Shown: positions 54,809 through 64,000, counted from the first letter of the stretch. The stretch: 64,000 nt of DNA from Burkholderiales bacterium (GCA_016000195.1 JAECRO010000007.1:22528-86527); one strand, 5' to 3'. Made by a program: numbers and translations. Notes: generated from the letters alone by a model not told the origin.

Positions 54809-56200
54809 ATGAATCGACGCAATTTTTTCAACGGCGCGGCGCTCACCGCCGTGGCCGCCGCCTCGGTCAGCCGGGTGGCGCTGGCCGCCCTGCCCGAGCC
54901 GGTCCTGATGACCGGGGCGGACACCGCGCCGCCCCTGTTCCCGTCCAGCGGCCGGCCTTACAACCCGGTCGTCACGCTGAACGGCTGGACCCTGCCGTGG
55001 CGCATGAACCAAGGCGTGAAGGAGTTCCATCTGGTGGCCGAGCCGGTGGTGCGCGAGATGGCGCCGGGCTTCAAGGCCCACATGTGGGGCTACAACGGCC
55101 AGAGCCCCGGCCCGACGATTGAAGTCGTCGAAGGCGACCGCGTGCGCGTGTTCGTCACCAACCGGCTGCCCGAACACACCAGCGTCCACTGGCACGGCCA
55201 GCGCCTGCCCAACGGCATGGACGGCGTTTCGGGCCTCACGCAACCGGCCATTCCGGTCGGCAAGACCTTTGTCTATGAGTTCACCGCCCGGCGCCCCGGC
55301 ACCTTCATGTACCACCCGCACGCCGACGAAATGACGCAGATGGCCATGGGCATGATGGGATTCTGGGTCACGCACCCCAAGGCCAGACACCCGCTGATCG
55401 ACGAAGTGGACCGCGATTTTGTGTTTTTGCTCAGCGCCTACGACATCGACCCCGGCACCATGACGCCCAAGATCATGACCATGACGGACTTCAACCTGTG
55501 GACCTGGAACAGCCGCGTCTTTCCGGGCATCGACACGCTCAATGTGCGCCAGGGCGACAAGGTGCGCGTGCGCATCGGCAACCTGACCATGACCAACCAC
55601 CCGATGCATTTGCACGGCCACGAGTTCAAGGTCACGGGCAGCGACGGCGGGCCGTGGCCGATGGCCGCGCGCTGGCCCGAAGTCACCACCGATGTCGCTG
55701 TCGGCCAGATGCGGCAGCTTGAATTTATCGCCGACGAGGAAGGCGACTGGGCCTTTCACTGCCACAAGAGCCACCACACCATGAACGCCATGGGCCACGC
55801 CATTCCGACGACGATTGGCGTGGACCATCGCGGCCTGGTCGGCAAGCTGCAAAAAGCCATGCCCGACTACATGGTGATGGGCGAGCGCGGCATGGCCGAC
55901 ATGGGCGCCATGGAAATGCCGATCCCCGAGAACACCGCGCCGATGATGACCGGCGCCGGCCCTTACGGCGGCGTGGAAATGGGCGGCATGTTCAGCGTGC
56001 TCAAGGTGCGCAAGACCCAGAAGCCCGGCGACTATAAAGACCCCGGCTGGTTCAGGCAGCCAACCGGCACCCGCGCCTTTGAATGGACCGGCGCGCTGCC
56101 CGAGCCCGCGCGCATGAAGGCCAGTGCGGCCACGCCCGCTCCGGCAGGCCCGCAGACTGAAGTGCAGATTCGCAAACCCACCGGCCATGCGGGCCATTGA
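54809..56200 (+). CDS. Tat-exported multicopper oxidase (CopA-like)
   Basis: Periplasmic laccase-type enzyme expected to oxidise Cu(I) to the less toxic Cu(II). The 463 residues start MNRRNFFNGAAL (Tat signal). Copper ligands are in SVHWHGQ, YHPHADE, HPMHLHGHEF and HCHKSHHTMNAM. A Met-rich segment (ERGMADMGAMEMPIPENTAPMMTG) may bind extra Cu(I). The C-terminus is Lys/Pro-rich with a HAGH end. Confidence 0.92.
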   Translation: MNRRNFFNGAALTAVAAASVSRVALAALPEPVLMTGADTAPPLFPSSGRPYNPVVTLNGWTLPWRMNQGVKEFHLVAEPVVREMAPGFKAHMWGYNGQSPGPTIEVVEGDRVRVFVTNRLPEHTSVHWHGQRLPNGMDGVSGLTQPAIPVGKTFVYEFTARRPGTFMYHPHADEMTQMAMGMMGFWVTHPKARHPLIDEVDRDFVFLLSAYDIDPGTMTPKIMTMTDFNLWTWNSRVFPGIDTLNVRQGDKVRVRIGNLTMTNHPMHLHGHEFKVTGSDGGPWPMAARWPEVTTDVAVGQMRQLEFIADEEGDWAFHCHKSHHTMNAMGHAIPTTIGVDHRGLVGKLQKAMPDYMVMGERGMADMGAMEMPIPENTAPMMTGAGPYGGVEMGGMFSVLKVRKTQKPGDYKDPGWFRQPTGTRAFEWTGALPEPARMKASAATPAPAGPQTEVQIRKPTGHAGH

Positions 56201-56234
56201 TTCCCCCCACTCACTTTTAACCGAAGGAAACATC

Positions 56235-57026
56235 TTGAAAACCACTATTAAAACCATAGCAGCTTGCGCCCTGCTGGCGTGCGCAACAGCCACTTTTGCC
56301 GCAGGAAACCACGCCGGCGGGCATGACCACGGCCCAGGAAAGGCGCAAAGCATTGGCGCAGCCGGCGTGGCCGCCAGCGTCACCCGCACCGTGGAAGTGG
56401 ACATGAGCGACGCGATGCGCTTTACCCCCGCCAATATTCAAGCAAAGCAGGGCGAGACGATCCGCTTCGTGGTGAAGAACAGCGGCCAGCTCAGCCACGA
56501 GTTCGTCCTCGGCACGGCCAAGGATCTCAAGGCGCACTACGAAGTGATGAAAAAGAACCCGCACATGGAGCACGCCGACGACAACATGCTGACCGTGGCG
56601 CCCGGCCAGAGCGCCGAGCTGCTGTGGCGCTTCACCCAGGCGGGGACGGTGGATTTTGCCTGCCTGCATCCGGGCCACTATGACGCCGGCATGAAAGGCG
56701 CGGTGGCCGTGGCCTCCAGCGGCCAGCCCGCCATGGGCACTAGCGACCTGACCAAGGTCAGCGACGTGAGCAGCCCGGCCCCGAAAATGGACATGCAGGG
56801 CATGGAGATGAGCAGCGGCGAGGTGAAGAAAATTGACAAGGCAGCACAAAAAATCACCCTCAGGCACGGCCCTATCAAGAACCTCGACATGCCGGGCATG
56901 ACGATGGTGTTCAAAGTCGCGGAGCCGTCTTTGCTGGACAAGGTCAAGGCCGGCGACACGGTGAAATTCAGCGCCGAAGACCAGGGCGGCGCGCTGGTGG
57001 TCACTGCGATTGAAGCCGTCAAATAA
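56235..57026 (+). CDS. cupredoxin-CusF fusion, periplasmic copper-binding protein
   Basis: A 263-residue exported protein. After the signal peptide (to about 22) and a His-rich patch (HAGGHDHG) comes a plastocyanin-like domain (about 45-155) with His in GQLSHEFV and the CLHPGHYDAGM copper site. Residues about 180-263 form a CusF domain (KKIDKAAQKITLRHGPIKNLDMPGMTMVFKV) with the Met/Trp-type Cu(I) residues. It could pass copper to the multicopper oxidase. Start is TTG 56235 with GAAGGAAA upstream. The signal-peptide coding region coincides with a repeat copy. Confidence 0.88.
   Translation: MKTTIKTIAACALLACATATFAAGNHAGGHDHGPGKAQSIGAAGVAASVTRTVEVDMSDAMRFTPANIQAKQGETIRFVVKNSGQLSHEFVLGTAKDLKAHYEVMKKNPHMEHADDNMLTVAPGQSAELLWRFTQAGTVDFACLHPGHYDAGMKGAVAVASSGQPAMGTSDLTKVSDVSSPAPKMDMQGMEMSSGEVKKIDKAAQKITLRHGPIKNLDMPGMTMVFKVAEPSLLDKVKAGDTVKFSAEDQGGALVVTAIEAVK
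56244..56298 (+). repeat. interspersed repeat copy coding for a signal peptide
   Basis: CTATTAAAACCATAGCAGCTTGCGCC...GCGCAACAGCCACTTTTGC follows the repeat consensus almost through its length and encodes most of the export signal of the cupredoxin-CusF protein. Confidence 0.55.
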
Positions 57027-57048
57027 CGGGACAAGACTCAAGGAAACC

Positions 57049-57516
57049 ATGATGCAAAGACGATTTCTGCTTCACGCCCTCGCCAGCCTGGCGGGCAGTT
57101 CGGCCCTCGCGCCCGGCCTGATGGCGCAAACCCGGCCCCAGGTCGAAGTCTGGAAAGACCCGGACTGCGGCTGCTGCAAGGACTGGGTGAGGCACCTGGA
57201 AGCCAGCGGCTTTCAGGTGAAGGTCCACGACAGCGGCAACGCGCAGGCCAGAGCCCGGCTCGGCGTGCCCGACAAGCTGGGCTCCTGCCACACCGCGCAG
57301 GTCGGCGGCTATGCGCTCGAAGGCCATGTGCCGGCGCGCGACATCCGGCGGCTGCTGAAAGAACGTCCCAAGGCCGTGGGCCTGGCCGTGCCCGGCATGC
57401 CGGTCGGCTCGCCGGGCATGGACGGGCCTGAATACAAAGGCCGCAAGGATCCGTTTGACGTGCTGCTGATCCAGGCGGACGGCGGCAGCCGGGTGTACCA
57501 GAGCTACCGCGCCTGA
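57049..57516 (+). CDS. DUF411 metal-binding protein
   Basis: A 155-residue exported protein (signal to about residue 25). VWKDPDCGCCKDWVRHLEASGF gives a thioredoxin-like C-x-C-C motif, with another Cys in GSCHTAQVGGY. DUF411 proteins are regular members of copper clusters. Last gene of the plus set; it converges on copA with 36 bp between. Confidence 0.88.
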   Translation: MMQRRFLLHALASLAGSSALAPGLMAQTRPQVEVWKDPDCGCCKDWVRHLEASGFQVKVHDSGNAQARARLGVPDKLGSCHTAQVGGYALEGHVPARDIRRLLKERPKAVGLAVPGMPVGSPGMDGPEYKGRKDPFDVLLIQADGGSRVYQSYRA

Positions 57517-57552
57517 CATCGCGGCCTGACAGTAGCAGCAGCAGCGGCGCGT

Positions 57553-59889
57553 TCAGACGCGCCGGTTGCGCAGCCGCAGGGCGTTGCCAATCACCGAGGC
57601 CGAGCTGAAGCTCATGGCCAGCGCGGCAATCAGCGGCGACAGCAGCCAGCCGGTCAGCGGGTACAGCACGCCGGCGGCAATCGGGATGCCCAGTGCGTTG
57701 TACAAAAAGGCAAACACCAGGTTCTGCTTCATGTTGCCCACGGTCGCTTCGGACAAGGCGCGCGCAATCGCGATGCCGCGCAGATCGCCCTTGACCAGCG
57801 TGACCTGCGCGCTGTTCATCGCCACGTCAGTGCCGGTGCCCATGGCCACGCCAACATCGGCCCTGGCCAGCGCCGGCGCGTCGTTGATGCCGTCGCCGGC
57901 CATCGCCACCACGCGGCCTTCCTTCTGCAAGCGCTCGACCAGCAGCAGCTTGTCAGCCGGCTTGACCTCGCCATGCACCTCGTCGATGCCCAGGCGGGCT
58001 GCGACAGCCTTGGCCGTGGTCAGGCCGTCGCCGGTCGCCATCACGATGCGCAGCCCGGATGCCTTGAGCGTCGCCAGGGCTTCCGGCGTGCTGGCCTTGA
58101 CCGGGTCGGACACAGCCAGCAGGCCCATCAACTGGCCATCGACTGCCAGATGCATGACGCTGGCGCCTTCCGCGCGCAAGGCCTCGGCCTGCGGCACCAG
58201 GGCCGCGACCGGGACGCCGATCTGCTCCATCAGCGTGGTGTTGCCCAGCGCCAGCTGACGCCCGGCCACGGTTCCGCGCACGCCGATGCCCGAGCCTGAT
58301 TCGAAGTTCTCGGGCTTGTCGAGCAGCATGCCGCGCTCGCGGGCGGCGCGCACGATGGTTTCGGCCAGCGGATGCTCGCTGCCCTGGTCCAGGCTGGCGG
58401 CCAGGCGCAGCACCTCGTCGGCGTCAAAACCGGGCGCGGGAACGGCCCGGTCAAACGTCGGGCGGCCTTCGGTCAGGGTGCCGGTCTTGTCAATGATGAG
58501 GGTGTCGATCTTGCGCAGGTTCTCGATGGCCGCCGCATCGCGGAACAGCACGCCCTGCGTCGCGCCGCGTCCGGTGGCGACCATGATGGACATCGGCGTT
58601 GCCAGACCCAGGGCGCAGGGGCAGGCAATGATCAGCACCGCTACCGCGTTGATCAGGCCGAACACCCAGCTGGGCTCAGGCCCGAAAAACCCCCAAACAA
58701 AAAAGGTCAGCAAGGCAATGCCCACCACCGTGACGACAAAGTAGCCCGCCACCACGTCGGCCATGCGCTGCATCGGCGCCCTGGAGCGCTGCGCCTGGGC
58801 GACCATTTGCACGATCTGCGACAGCATGGTGGCCGCGCCGACACGTTCACTTCGCATCACCAGCGCGCCGCTGGTGTTGAGCGTGGCGCCTATCACCTTG
58901 TCGCCCACGCGCTTGGCGACCGGCATGGGCTCGCCCGTGAGCATGGATTCATCGACCGAACTGCCGCCATCCGTCACCACGCCATCGACCGGCACTTTTT
59001 CGCCGGGGCGCACGCGCAGCACATCGCCCACATGCACATGGGTCAGCGGCACGTCCTCTTCGGTGCCATCGTCGCGGATGCGCCGTGCCGTCTTGGGCGC
59101 CAGGCCCAGCAGCGACTTGATCGCCGCCGAGGTCTGCGAGCGGGCCTTGAGTTCGAGCACCTGGCCCAGCAGCGTGAGCGAGATGATGACCGCCGCTGCT
59201 TCAAAGTACACGGCAACGCGGCCCATGGAGATGAACGAATCGGGAAAAACCTGCGGCGCAAGGGTCGCCACCACGCTGTAGACGAAAGCCGCGCCGGTGC
59301 CCAGGCCGATCAAGGTCCACATGTTGGGACTGCGGTTCACCAGGGACTGCCAGCCGCGCGAGAAAAACGGCCAGCCGGCCCACAGGACGATGGGGATAGC
59401 CAGCACCAGCTCAACCCAGCTCTGCGCGGCCATGTCCATCCACTGAAGGCGATGGCCGAACATGGCCAGCACAAACACAATCGCGGTCAGCGGCAGGGTC
59501 CACCAGAAACGGCGCTGAAAGTCGCGCAATTCGGGGTTTTCATCGTCACCCAGTTCCGGCAGCAAGGGCTCCAGCGTCATGCCGCACTTGGGACAGTTGC
59601 CCGGATGGTCCTGGCGAATCTCGGGGTGCATCGGGCAGGTGTAGATCGTGCCGGCCGCCGCAGGTGGCGTGTCCGCCGGTGGTGTCGGCGCGAGGTATTG
59701 CAGCGGGTTGGCCGCGAACTTGCCCTGGCACTTCGCGCTGCAGAAATAGTAGGGCCGGCCTTCGTGCGCCAGCTTGTGCGGCGACTGCTCGGTGACGGTC
59801 ATGCCGCAGACCGGATCCTTGAGATCGGCTGAAGAGGCTGACTCGGCAGGAGGGCTGCTGCTGTGATGCTGGTGTGTTTTCATGTCCAT
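57553..59889 (-). CDS. copA: copper-exporting P1B-type ATPase with N-terminal YHS and heavy-metal binding domains
   Basis: Inner-membrane pump moving Cu(I) from cytoplasm to periplasm. The 778 residues contain YHS (about 22-65, [16 protein letters not shown]), a heavy-metal-binding motif ([10 protein letters not shown]...NCPKCGM), eight membrane helices, actuator TGEPMP, CPC metal site (IIACPCALG), DKTGT phosphorylation motif and [11 protein letters not shown]. There is no N-terminal HMA domain; a separate HMA chaperone gene lies upstream. Confidence 0.94.
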   Translation of the reverse strand: MDMKTHQHHSSSPPAESASSADLKDPVCGMTVTEQSPHKLAHEGRPYYFCSAKCQGKFAANPLQYLAPTPPADTPPAAAGTIYTCPMHPEIRQDHPGNCPKCGMTLEPLLPELGDDENPELRDFQRRFWWTLPLTAIVFVLAMFGHRLQWMDMAAQSWVELVLAIPIVLWAGWPFFSRGWQSLVNRSPNMWTLIGLGTGAAFVYSVVATLAPQVFPDSFISMGRVAVYFEAAAVIISLTLLGQVLELKARSQTSAAIKSLLGLAPKTARRIRDDGTEEDVPLTHVHVGDVLRVRPGEKVPVDGVVTDGGSSVDESMLTGEPMPVAKRVGDKVIGATLNTSGALVMRSERVGAATMLSQIVQMVAQAQRSRAPMQRMADVVAGYFVVTVVGIALLTFFVWGFFGPEPSWVFGLINAVAVLIIACPCALGLATPMSIMVATGRGATQGVLFRDAAAIENLRKIDTLIIDKTGTLTEGRPTFDRAVPAPGFDADEVLRLAASLDQGSEHPLAETIVRAARERGMLLDKPENFESGSGIGVRGTVAGRQLALGNTTLMEQIGVPVAALVPQAEALRAEGASVMHLAVDGQLMGLLAVSDPVKASTPEALATLKASGLRIVMATGDGLTTAKAVAARLGIDEVHGEVKPADKLLLVERLQKEGRVVAMAGDGINDAPALARADVGVAMGTGTDVAMNSAQVTLVKGDLRGIAIARALSEATVGNMKQNLVFAFLYNALGIPIAAGVLYPLTGWLLSPLIAALAMSFSSASVIGNALRLRNRRV

Positions 59890-59913
59890 CGGGTTACTTC
59901 TTTCTGCTGCTTG

Positions 59914-60363
59914 TCAGAGTTGCCAGCGAAAAGTACGGGGCGCGGATTCGCCCGGACGGTCGATCCGGAGTTCAATCGCGCCTGGCTGCGGCGCAGGCAC
60001 ATCGAATGCCAGCACGCCTTCACGGTGGTGGCCGCCCGGTGGCGCGCCGCGCCAGCCCGCAGGCTTGAATGTGCGCCCATCGCCGGTTGTCAAGGTCGCG
60101 CTTTGGCTCAGGTCATCGCTCAGGTCGGCGCTGTGCGTGTCCAGCACGACAGCGAATTCCCACTGGTGGCCCGGCAGTCCTATCGACTTCGCCGTCACCT
60201 TGATGGTCACGCCCTGCTCGCTCGACGACTGTGTGGCGGTGGCGTCAAGGCCTGTTTGGGCCCACGCGGCCCAGGGCGCTGTGGCCATCAGGAGGCCAGC
60301 CGAAGCCGTGGAAGCCGCCAGCAACCAGCGCCGGCCCGTCAGGCAGACTTTTTCATAAACCAT
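59914..60363 (-). CDS. exported protein of the copper cluster, function unknown
   Basis: A 149-residue protein with a twin-Arg-like signal (LTGRRWLLAASTASAGLL, cleavage near WAQT). The mature beta-rich part includes QWEFAVVLDTHSADLSDDL and PGAIELRIDRPGE, resembling hypothetical proteins found beside copA genes. ATG 60363 follows AAGGAATGCACC. It lies between the HMA gene and copA. Confidence 0.75.
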   Translation of the reverse strand: MVYEKVCLTGRRWLLAASTASAGLLMATAPWAAWAQTGLDATATQSSSEQGVTIKVTAKSIGLPGHQWEFAVVLDTHSADLSDDLSQSATLTTGDGRTFKPAGWRGAPPGGHHREGVLAFDVPAPQPGAIELRIDRPGESAPRTFRWQL

Positions 60364-60401
60364 GGTGCATTCCTTGCGTAAAAGTTCAGCGCTCATGGCT
60401 G

Positions 60402-60695
60402 TCAGCGGCAACCGCATCCACCCGAACTGCCGCCGTGGCAGCCCGCAGCTTTCGGCTGCGAGGTCGCAGCGGAAGTTGAAGCGTCTGTGGTCAGCTTCGC
60501 GGGGTAGCCCGCACCCGTCAAGGCCATCAGCAAAGGAGCGCTGCCCTGCGCCAATTCACCGCTCACCTTGACGCGGCCAGACTGAAGATCGACCTCCACA
60601 CCGCTGACACCCGGCAGCGGCTGCAAGGCCTGCGTGACGTGCTTGACGCATGCGCCGCAGCTCATGCCCTCGACTTGCAGATCAATCGTGTTCAT
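60402..60695 (-). CDS. HMA-domain copper chaperone with Cys-rich tail
   Basis: A 97-residue CopZ-like protein. Residues 1-67 form an HMA domain with the metal motif GMSCGACV. The tail ends GCHGGSSGGCGCR, with three extra cysteines and a His, which is unusual for CopZ and may bind further copper. It would deliver Cu(I) to the CopA pump. GGAG lies seven bases before the ATG (TAGGAGTTTGATAT). Confidence 0.88.
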   Translation of the reverse strand: MNTIDLQVEGMSCGACVKHVTQALQPLPGVSGVEVDLQSGRVKVSGELAQGSAPLLMALTGAGYPAKLTTDASTSAATSQPKAAGCHGGSSGGCGCR

Positions 60696-60742
60696 ATATC
60701 AAACTCCTAAAAAATTAAACGAAAACCGCAAAAAACCCCAGG

Positions 60743-61411
60743 TCATCTTTTTGATACCGAGTCAGCCGTCGGCTGGGCCTTGCCAATGCGTGGAATAAAC
60801 CGGGGCGTGCGCCGGGCGTAGCGCTCGAACGCTTCGCCAAATTGCGCACGCATCTCGGCCTCTTCAGTCAGCGCCAGCCGCCCGTACATCACCAGCAGGA
60901 TGGGGAACATCACCAGGGTCAGCAGCGTCGGCCACTGCAACAGAAAGCCCAGCAGGATCAGGACAAACCCCACGTACTGGGGATGCCGAATCACGGCATA
61001 AGGCCCGGTCGTCGCCAGCGCATGCTGACGCTGGGCGTGGTACAGCACATTCCAGGCGCTGGACAGCAGGATGAACCCCCCGGCCAGAAAGATGTAGCTG
61101 GCAAGATGCAGGACACCAAAGTGAGGATCACCTTTCTCTCCCAGCAAGGTCGACCACAGGTGACCGCTATCGTGGGACAGGATGTCCAGGCCCGGATACC
61201 TGGTCTGCAGCCATCCTGAAAGCAGGTAGATGGTCAAAGGAAAGCCATACATCTCGACGAACAAGGCCACGACAAAAGCGGCAAAGGCCCCAAAGGTTCG
61301 CCAGTCCCGCGCCGTTGCCGGCTTGAAAAAACTGTAGGCGAACATGATGAAAACGGCCGAGTTGATGACAACCAGCAGCCACAGCCCATAGGCCGGTTGG
61401 TCGTGACTCAT
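60743..61411 (-). CDS. isoprenylcysteine carboxyl methyltransferase-family membrane protein
   Basis: A 222-residue membrane protein with about five helices. TTGPYAVIRHPQYVGFVLILLG and EEAEMRAQFGEAFERYARRTPRFIP are hallmarks of the ICMT/PEMT-type SAM methyltransferases. Such genes often sit in copper clusters, but the substrate is unknown. ATG 61411 overlaps the stop of the preceding DUF2933 gene. Confidence 0.85.
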   Translation of the reverse strand: MSHDQPAYGLWLLVVINSAVFIMFAYSFFKPATARDWRTFGAFAAFVVALFVEMYGFPLTIYLLSGWLQTRYPGLDILSHDSGHLWSTLLGEKGDPHFGVLHLASYIFLAGGFILLSSAWNVLYHAQRQHALATTGPYAVIRHPQYVGFVLILLGFLLQWPTLLTLVMFPILLVMYGRLALTEEAEMRAQFGEAFERYARRTPRFIPRIGKAQPTADSVSKR

Positions 61412-61722
61412 GAGGGGTCTCCCTGGTTCGGTTGGCCTTGCTTGGCCGGTCCGTCCACTTGCTCGCCAGGAATCGGGTGACGACCATGACCACCGTGGCC
61501 ATGGTGCATGAACACATGCATCAGCGGGCAGGCCAGAAGTAGCAGGTAGGGCAGCGCACCCAGGAAGTGGGCGCGGTGCTCGCTTAGCAAAAAGTAGGCG
61601 GCGACGGCACCGAACACCACCAGGCCCAAGCCGTGCCGGGAGCGCCAAAATGGCGGCGCCTGTGATGACGCGCTGATCTGGCCTGGCGGTGCATCGTGGT
61701 CGTGGTCGTGGTCGTGGTTCAT
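61408..61722 (-). CDS. DUF2933 membrane protein
   Basis: A 104-residue protein with His/Asp-rich N-terminus (MNHDHDHDHD), two helices (LGLVVFGAVAAYFLLSEHRAHF; ALPYLLLLACPLMHVFMH) and a His-rich C-terminal half. The family is common in copper-resistance loci; the His clusters suggest metal binding. Coupled by a 4-bp overlap to the methyltransferase. Confidence 0.85.
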   Translation of the reverse strand: MNHDHDHDHDAPPGQISASSQAPPFWRSRHGLGLVVFGAVAAYFLLSEHRAHFLGALPYLLLLACPLMHVFMHHGHGGHGRHPIPGEQVDGPAKQGQPNQGDPS

Positions 61723-61767
61723 TTGAACTCTCCTGGACTGAACTTGCTTAAAGCCTGCGGGCCGCTT

Positions 61768-63411
61768 TTAGCCTTGCACGCGAAAGTTGATCATCATTCC
61801 GGCGTCCTCGTGTTCGAGGTTGTGGCAATGGAGCAGATAGGTCTGATCGCCGGGGAAGTCATGGGTGAAATCGATGGCAATGCGCACCGTCTCGCCCGGC
61901 CATACCAGTACGGTGTCCTTCCAGCCCAGGTCGCCCGCCGTGCGCCCCTTGCCAAAACGCGCCGAAGACGACACCTGGGCCGGGCTGTTGAGCCGCTCCA
62001 GCACCTGGAACGAAAAGCCGTGAATGTGCATCGGATGCGGCATGCTCAGCGCCGGGTTGCTGATGCTCCAGACTTCCACCGCGCCGCGCTTGACGTCGAA
62101 CGCGATCTCGTCCATTACAAAAGTGCGTCCATTGATGAGAAAGCGCATGTTTTCCAGCGACAGTTCAATCTTGCGCTGCGTGGCGCCTTGGATGGGAATG
62201 GCGCTGACCTTGGACAAGGTGCCCGGCAGCTTGGCAACGATGCGCTCCCCAGCCGTGACCGAGAGCTTGAGCACATTGAACTCGCTACCCAGCGGTAGCC
62301 GTGACGAGGCCACGCCAGGCGCTGCATGCCCGGCGCCATGCGCCATTCCCGCCATGCCGGGCATGCCGGGCATGGCGGAACCTTCGTTTTCCATGGGATC
62401 GAACGCCAGACTTTTGAGAAAGATGTCCGTGCCGGGCTTGACTTGGCCGGCATCAAACAGCACATCGAGGCGTTCCCCTGGGGCGAGAAAGGCTTCGGCC
62501 ACCGTTTCGGGCCGCTCGATCAGCCCGCCATCAGTACCGATGACGGTGAACTTCAGCTGTTTTTTGCCGGTGACGAAGGCAAGCCGGTAAATGCGTGCGT
62601 TGGACCCGTTGAGGAGCCGCAGGCGGTAGGTACGCGGGGTGACAGTCTGGACGGCATTGGGCGTCAGGTTGGCGAGCACCACGTCGCCCAGCCAGCCCAT
62701 CATGGCCTCCTGGGCGTTGGGCTGGTAGCGCAGCTTGCCTTGCGCGTCGAACTGCTTGTCCTGGATGACCAGGGGCAGATCAGTCACGCCCAGTCGCAGG
62801 TCCAGTGCCTTGGCCAAGCTGCGCTGGTCGTCGTCGTCCACGAGGAAAAAGCTCGCCAGACCTTGGTAAGCCTGTTTCGCGGTCAACCCGTGCGCATGCG
62901 TGTGGTACCAGTAGGTGCCGCCTCGGTTTCGTACCGTGAAATCGTAGTCGTAGCGGCCAGCCGGGGCGATGGTGCTGGCCGGATGACCGTCCATGGCTGC
63001 GGGCGTATGCAGGCCGTGCCAGTGGATGATGGTCGGCTCCGGCAGCGCGTTGTCCAGGCTGGCCGTAAAGCGCGACCCGCTCTCGATGCGCAGGATGGGG
63101 TTCTGGTAGGCCTTGCCCGCGTGCTCGGTCTGGTACAGCAAAAACGGCGAAGGAATTGGTGTTTTGGGGCCGGGCAGGATCGGAAAGCTCGCCGCGGTGG
63201 CGCGAATTTTCAAAGGCCCGACGACATCGAGCACGCCAAACGGACCGCTGCCACTGGGCATGAAAAGCTTTTGCTGGAAGTTTGCGGCGGCTACGGGATC
63301 AAGGGGGTAGTGACGAAATGGCACTGCGGCCACTTCTTTACTGTGACCCACACCGGAATACATCCAGGCGGCCACCCCGGCGAGCTGAAACAATTGTCTT
63401 CTTTTCAACAT
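61768..63411 (-). CDS. multicopper oxidase (CueO/laccase-like)
   Basis: A 547-residue exported oxidase with a signal starting MLKRRQLFQLAG. Copper ligands are in IHWHGLHTP, YWYHTHAHG, HPMHIHGFSF and HCHNLEHEDAGMM. A Met-rich insert (SAMPGMPGMAGMAHGAGH) near the type-1 site probably recruits Cu(I), as in CueO. It differs clearly from the 54809 enzyme, so the island has two distinct copper oxidases. Confidence 0.92.
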   Translation of the reverse strand: MLKRRQLFQLAGVAAWMYSGVGHSKEVAAVPFRHYPLDPVAAANFQQKLFMPSGSGPFGVLDVVGPLKIRATAASFPILPGPKTPIPSPFLLYQTEHAGKAYQNPILRIESGSRFTASLDNALPEPTIIHWHGLHTPAAMDGHPASTIAPAGRYDYDFTVRNRGGTYWYHTHAHGLTAKQAYQGLASFFLVDDDDQRSLAKALDLRLGVTDLPLVIQDKQFDAQGKLRYQPNAQEAMMGWLGDVVLANLTPNAVQTVTPRTYRLRLLNGSNARIYRLAFVTGKKQLKFTVIGTDGGLIERPETVAEAFLAPGERLDVLFDAGQVKPGTDIFLKSLAFDPMENEGSAMPGMPGMAGMAHGAGHAAPGVASSRLPLGSEFNVLKLSVTAGERIVAKLPGTLSKVSAIPIQGATQRKIELSLENMRFLINGRTFVMDEIAFDVKRGAVEVWSISNPALSMPHPMHIHGFSFQVLERLNSPAQVSSSARFGKGRTAGDLGWKDTVLVWPGETVRIAIDFTHDFPGDQTYLLHCHNLEHEDAGMMINFRVQG

Positions 63412-63545
63412 ATGACTTTTCTTTTCTAATCTTCAACTCTCCCGCCAGATCGTCAAACTTGGCGGTAAGCAAAACAAAATATGGTGCGGACACCCCCAGC
63501 TGACCACCTTGCAGGATGGCTGCGCCTTCCCCAAACGGAAGTTGA

Positions 63546-63806
63546 TCAACGTATCAATCGATGGGACAACCACGCAAAGAAAGCACCAGCAAAAAAGGCC
63601 CAGGTGCTCAGTACGAGGAGCGCCGTCAGGAATCCCTGCCATGCGAATGGCCGAGGCTGCACCATGGTGCTGAAGTCCATGCCATGGAACAGGCTGTTCA
63701 TGAAGCCCAGGAACGGACCGGGCGCCAAGGCCCAGACCAGCGCGCACAGGGCATAAAACAGCCCAACGGTGATGGCCAGCGCGAGACCCGTGCGAAACGG
63801 TGTCAT
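63546..63806 (-). CDS. DUF5676 membrane protein
   Basis: An 86-residue two-helix protein: FRTGLALAITVGLFYALCALVWALAPGPFLGFMNSLFHGMDF is the DUF5676 core. Function unknown; it is a common passenger of copper and silver clusters. Confidence 0.82.
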   Translation of the reverse strand: MTPFRTGLALAITVGLFYALCALVWALAPGPFLGFMNSLFHGMDFSTMVQPRPFAWQGFLTALLVLSTWAFFAGAFFAWLSHRLIR

Positions 63807-63819
63807 GGCATGAGTTCCT

Positions 63820-64000
<181 letters not shown>

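Noticed and set aside
53894..56434. Minus-strand open frame of 846 codons
   Set aside because: Antisense to the TolC, multicopper oxidase and cupredoxin genes; low-complexity His/Gly/Ala translation without motifs.
63539..63556. TTGAT...ATCAA pair near the DUF5676 end
   Set aside because: Spacing is six bases, and it lies at the 3' end of a gene.

Overview
The window is GC-rich, densely coding DNA from a respiring, metal-exposed betaproteobacterium. Codon use, gene families (CydP, VF530, DUF465, YaeQ) and a recurring 55-60 bp repeat (core GCTAT-AAAA-ATAGC followed by GCTTGCGC-like sequence) point to Comamonadaceae, most likely a Polaromonas-like genome. No rRNA, tRNA, CRISPR array, prophage or complete insertion sequence was seen.

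Region 1 (1-8071) is a micro-oxic respiration block. A sigma54 enhancer-binding regulator (1-819, cut by the window edge) is read away from a tightly coupled operon cydP-cydA-cydB-cydX-ybgE-truncated haemoglobin-methyltransferase. A second unit carries an ETHE1-like metallo-beta-lactamase-fold protein and ccoG. Both units have the same promoter architecture: CTGCC upstream repeats, an identical IHF-like 12-mer about 40 bp upstream, and a near-consensus -24/-12 element TGGCAC-N5-TTGA. They appear to form one small sigma54 regulon.

Region 2 (8123-17845) concerns sulfur. A TsdA-like dihaem cytochrome and a cysteine-containing ArsR repressor are transcribed leftwards. Divergent from arsR runs an operon coding for an RND adaptor, RND pump, DUF2892 membrane protein, TolC protein, sulfide:quinone oxidoreductase, OsmC protein and single-domain rhodanese. 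This reads as a reactive-sulfur sensing, oxidation and export system.

Region 3 (17867-29000) holds housekeeping and stress genes: ylqF GTPase, two small proteins, an LEA-like 11-mer repeat protein, a ferritin-like protein, an ABC1/UbiB kinase coupled to a patatin, gshA, a carboxylesterase and a DUF4864 protein. It leads into a nitric-oxide module at 27405-30366: norR divergent from hmp, with three NorR-like boxes, a perfect FNR box and a sigma54 promoter between them.

Region 4 (30566-52613) is mixed chromosome: a Tat-exported GH5 protein, dusC, a methyltransferase, DUF808, ElaB-like protein, nitroreductase, GNAT, ferredoxin, M14 peptidase, alpha/beta hydrolase, two c-type cytochromes, an MFS carrier, VF530, an RluA-type pseudouridine synthase, an SDR, ppk2, DUF465, UspA, DUF427, hemN and yaeQ. 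A 233-bp element with 17-bp terminal inverted repeats sits beside ppk2.

Region 5 (52677-64000) is a copper-handling island made of two convergent gene sets. The plus set encodes a Cys/His-rich protein, a small periplasmic protein, a TolC protein, a multicopper oxidase, a cupredoxin-CusF fusion and DUF411. The minus set encodes a Met-rich protein (cut by the edge), DUF5676, a second multicopper oxidase, DUF2933, an isoprenylcysteine-type methyltransferase, an HMA chaperone, an exported protein and a CopA-type P1B ATPase. Function assignments are homology judgements made by eye; no searches were run.
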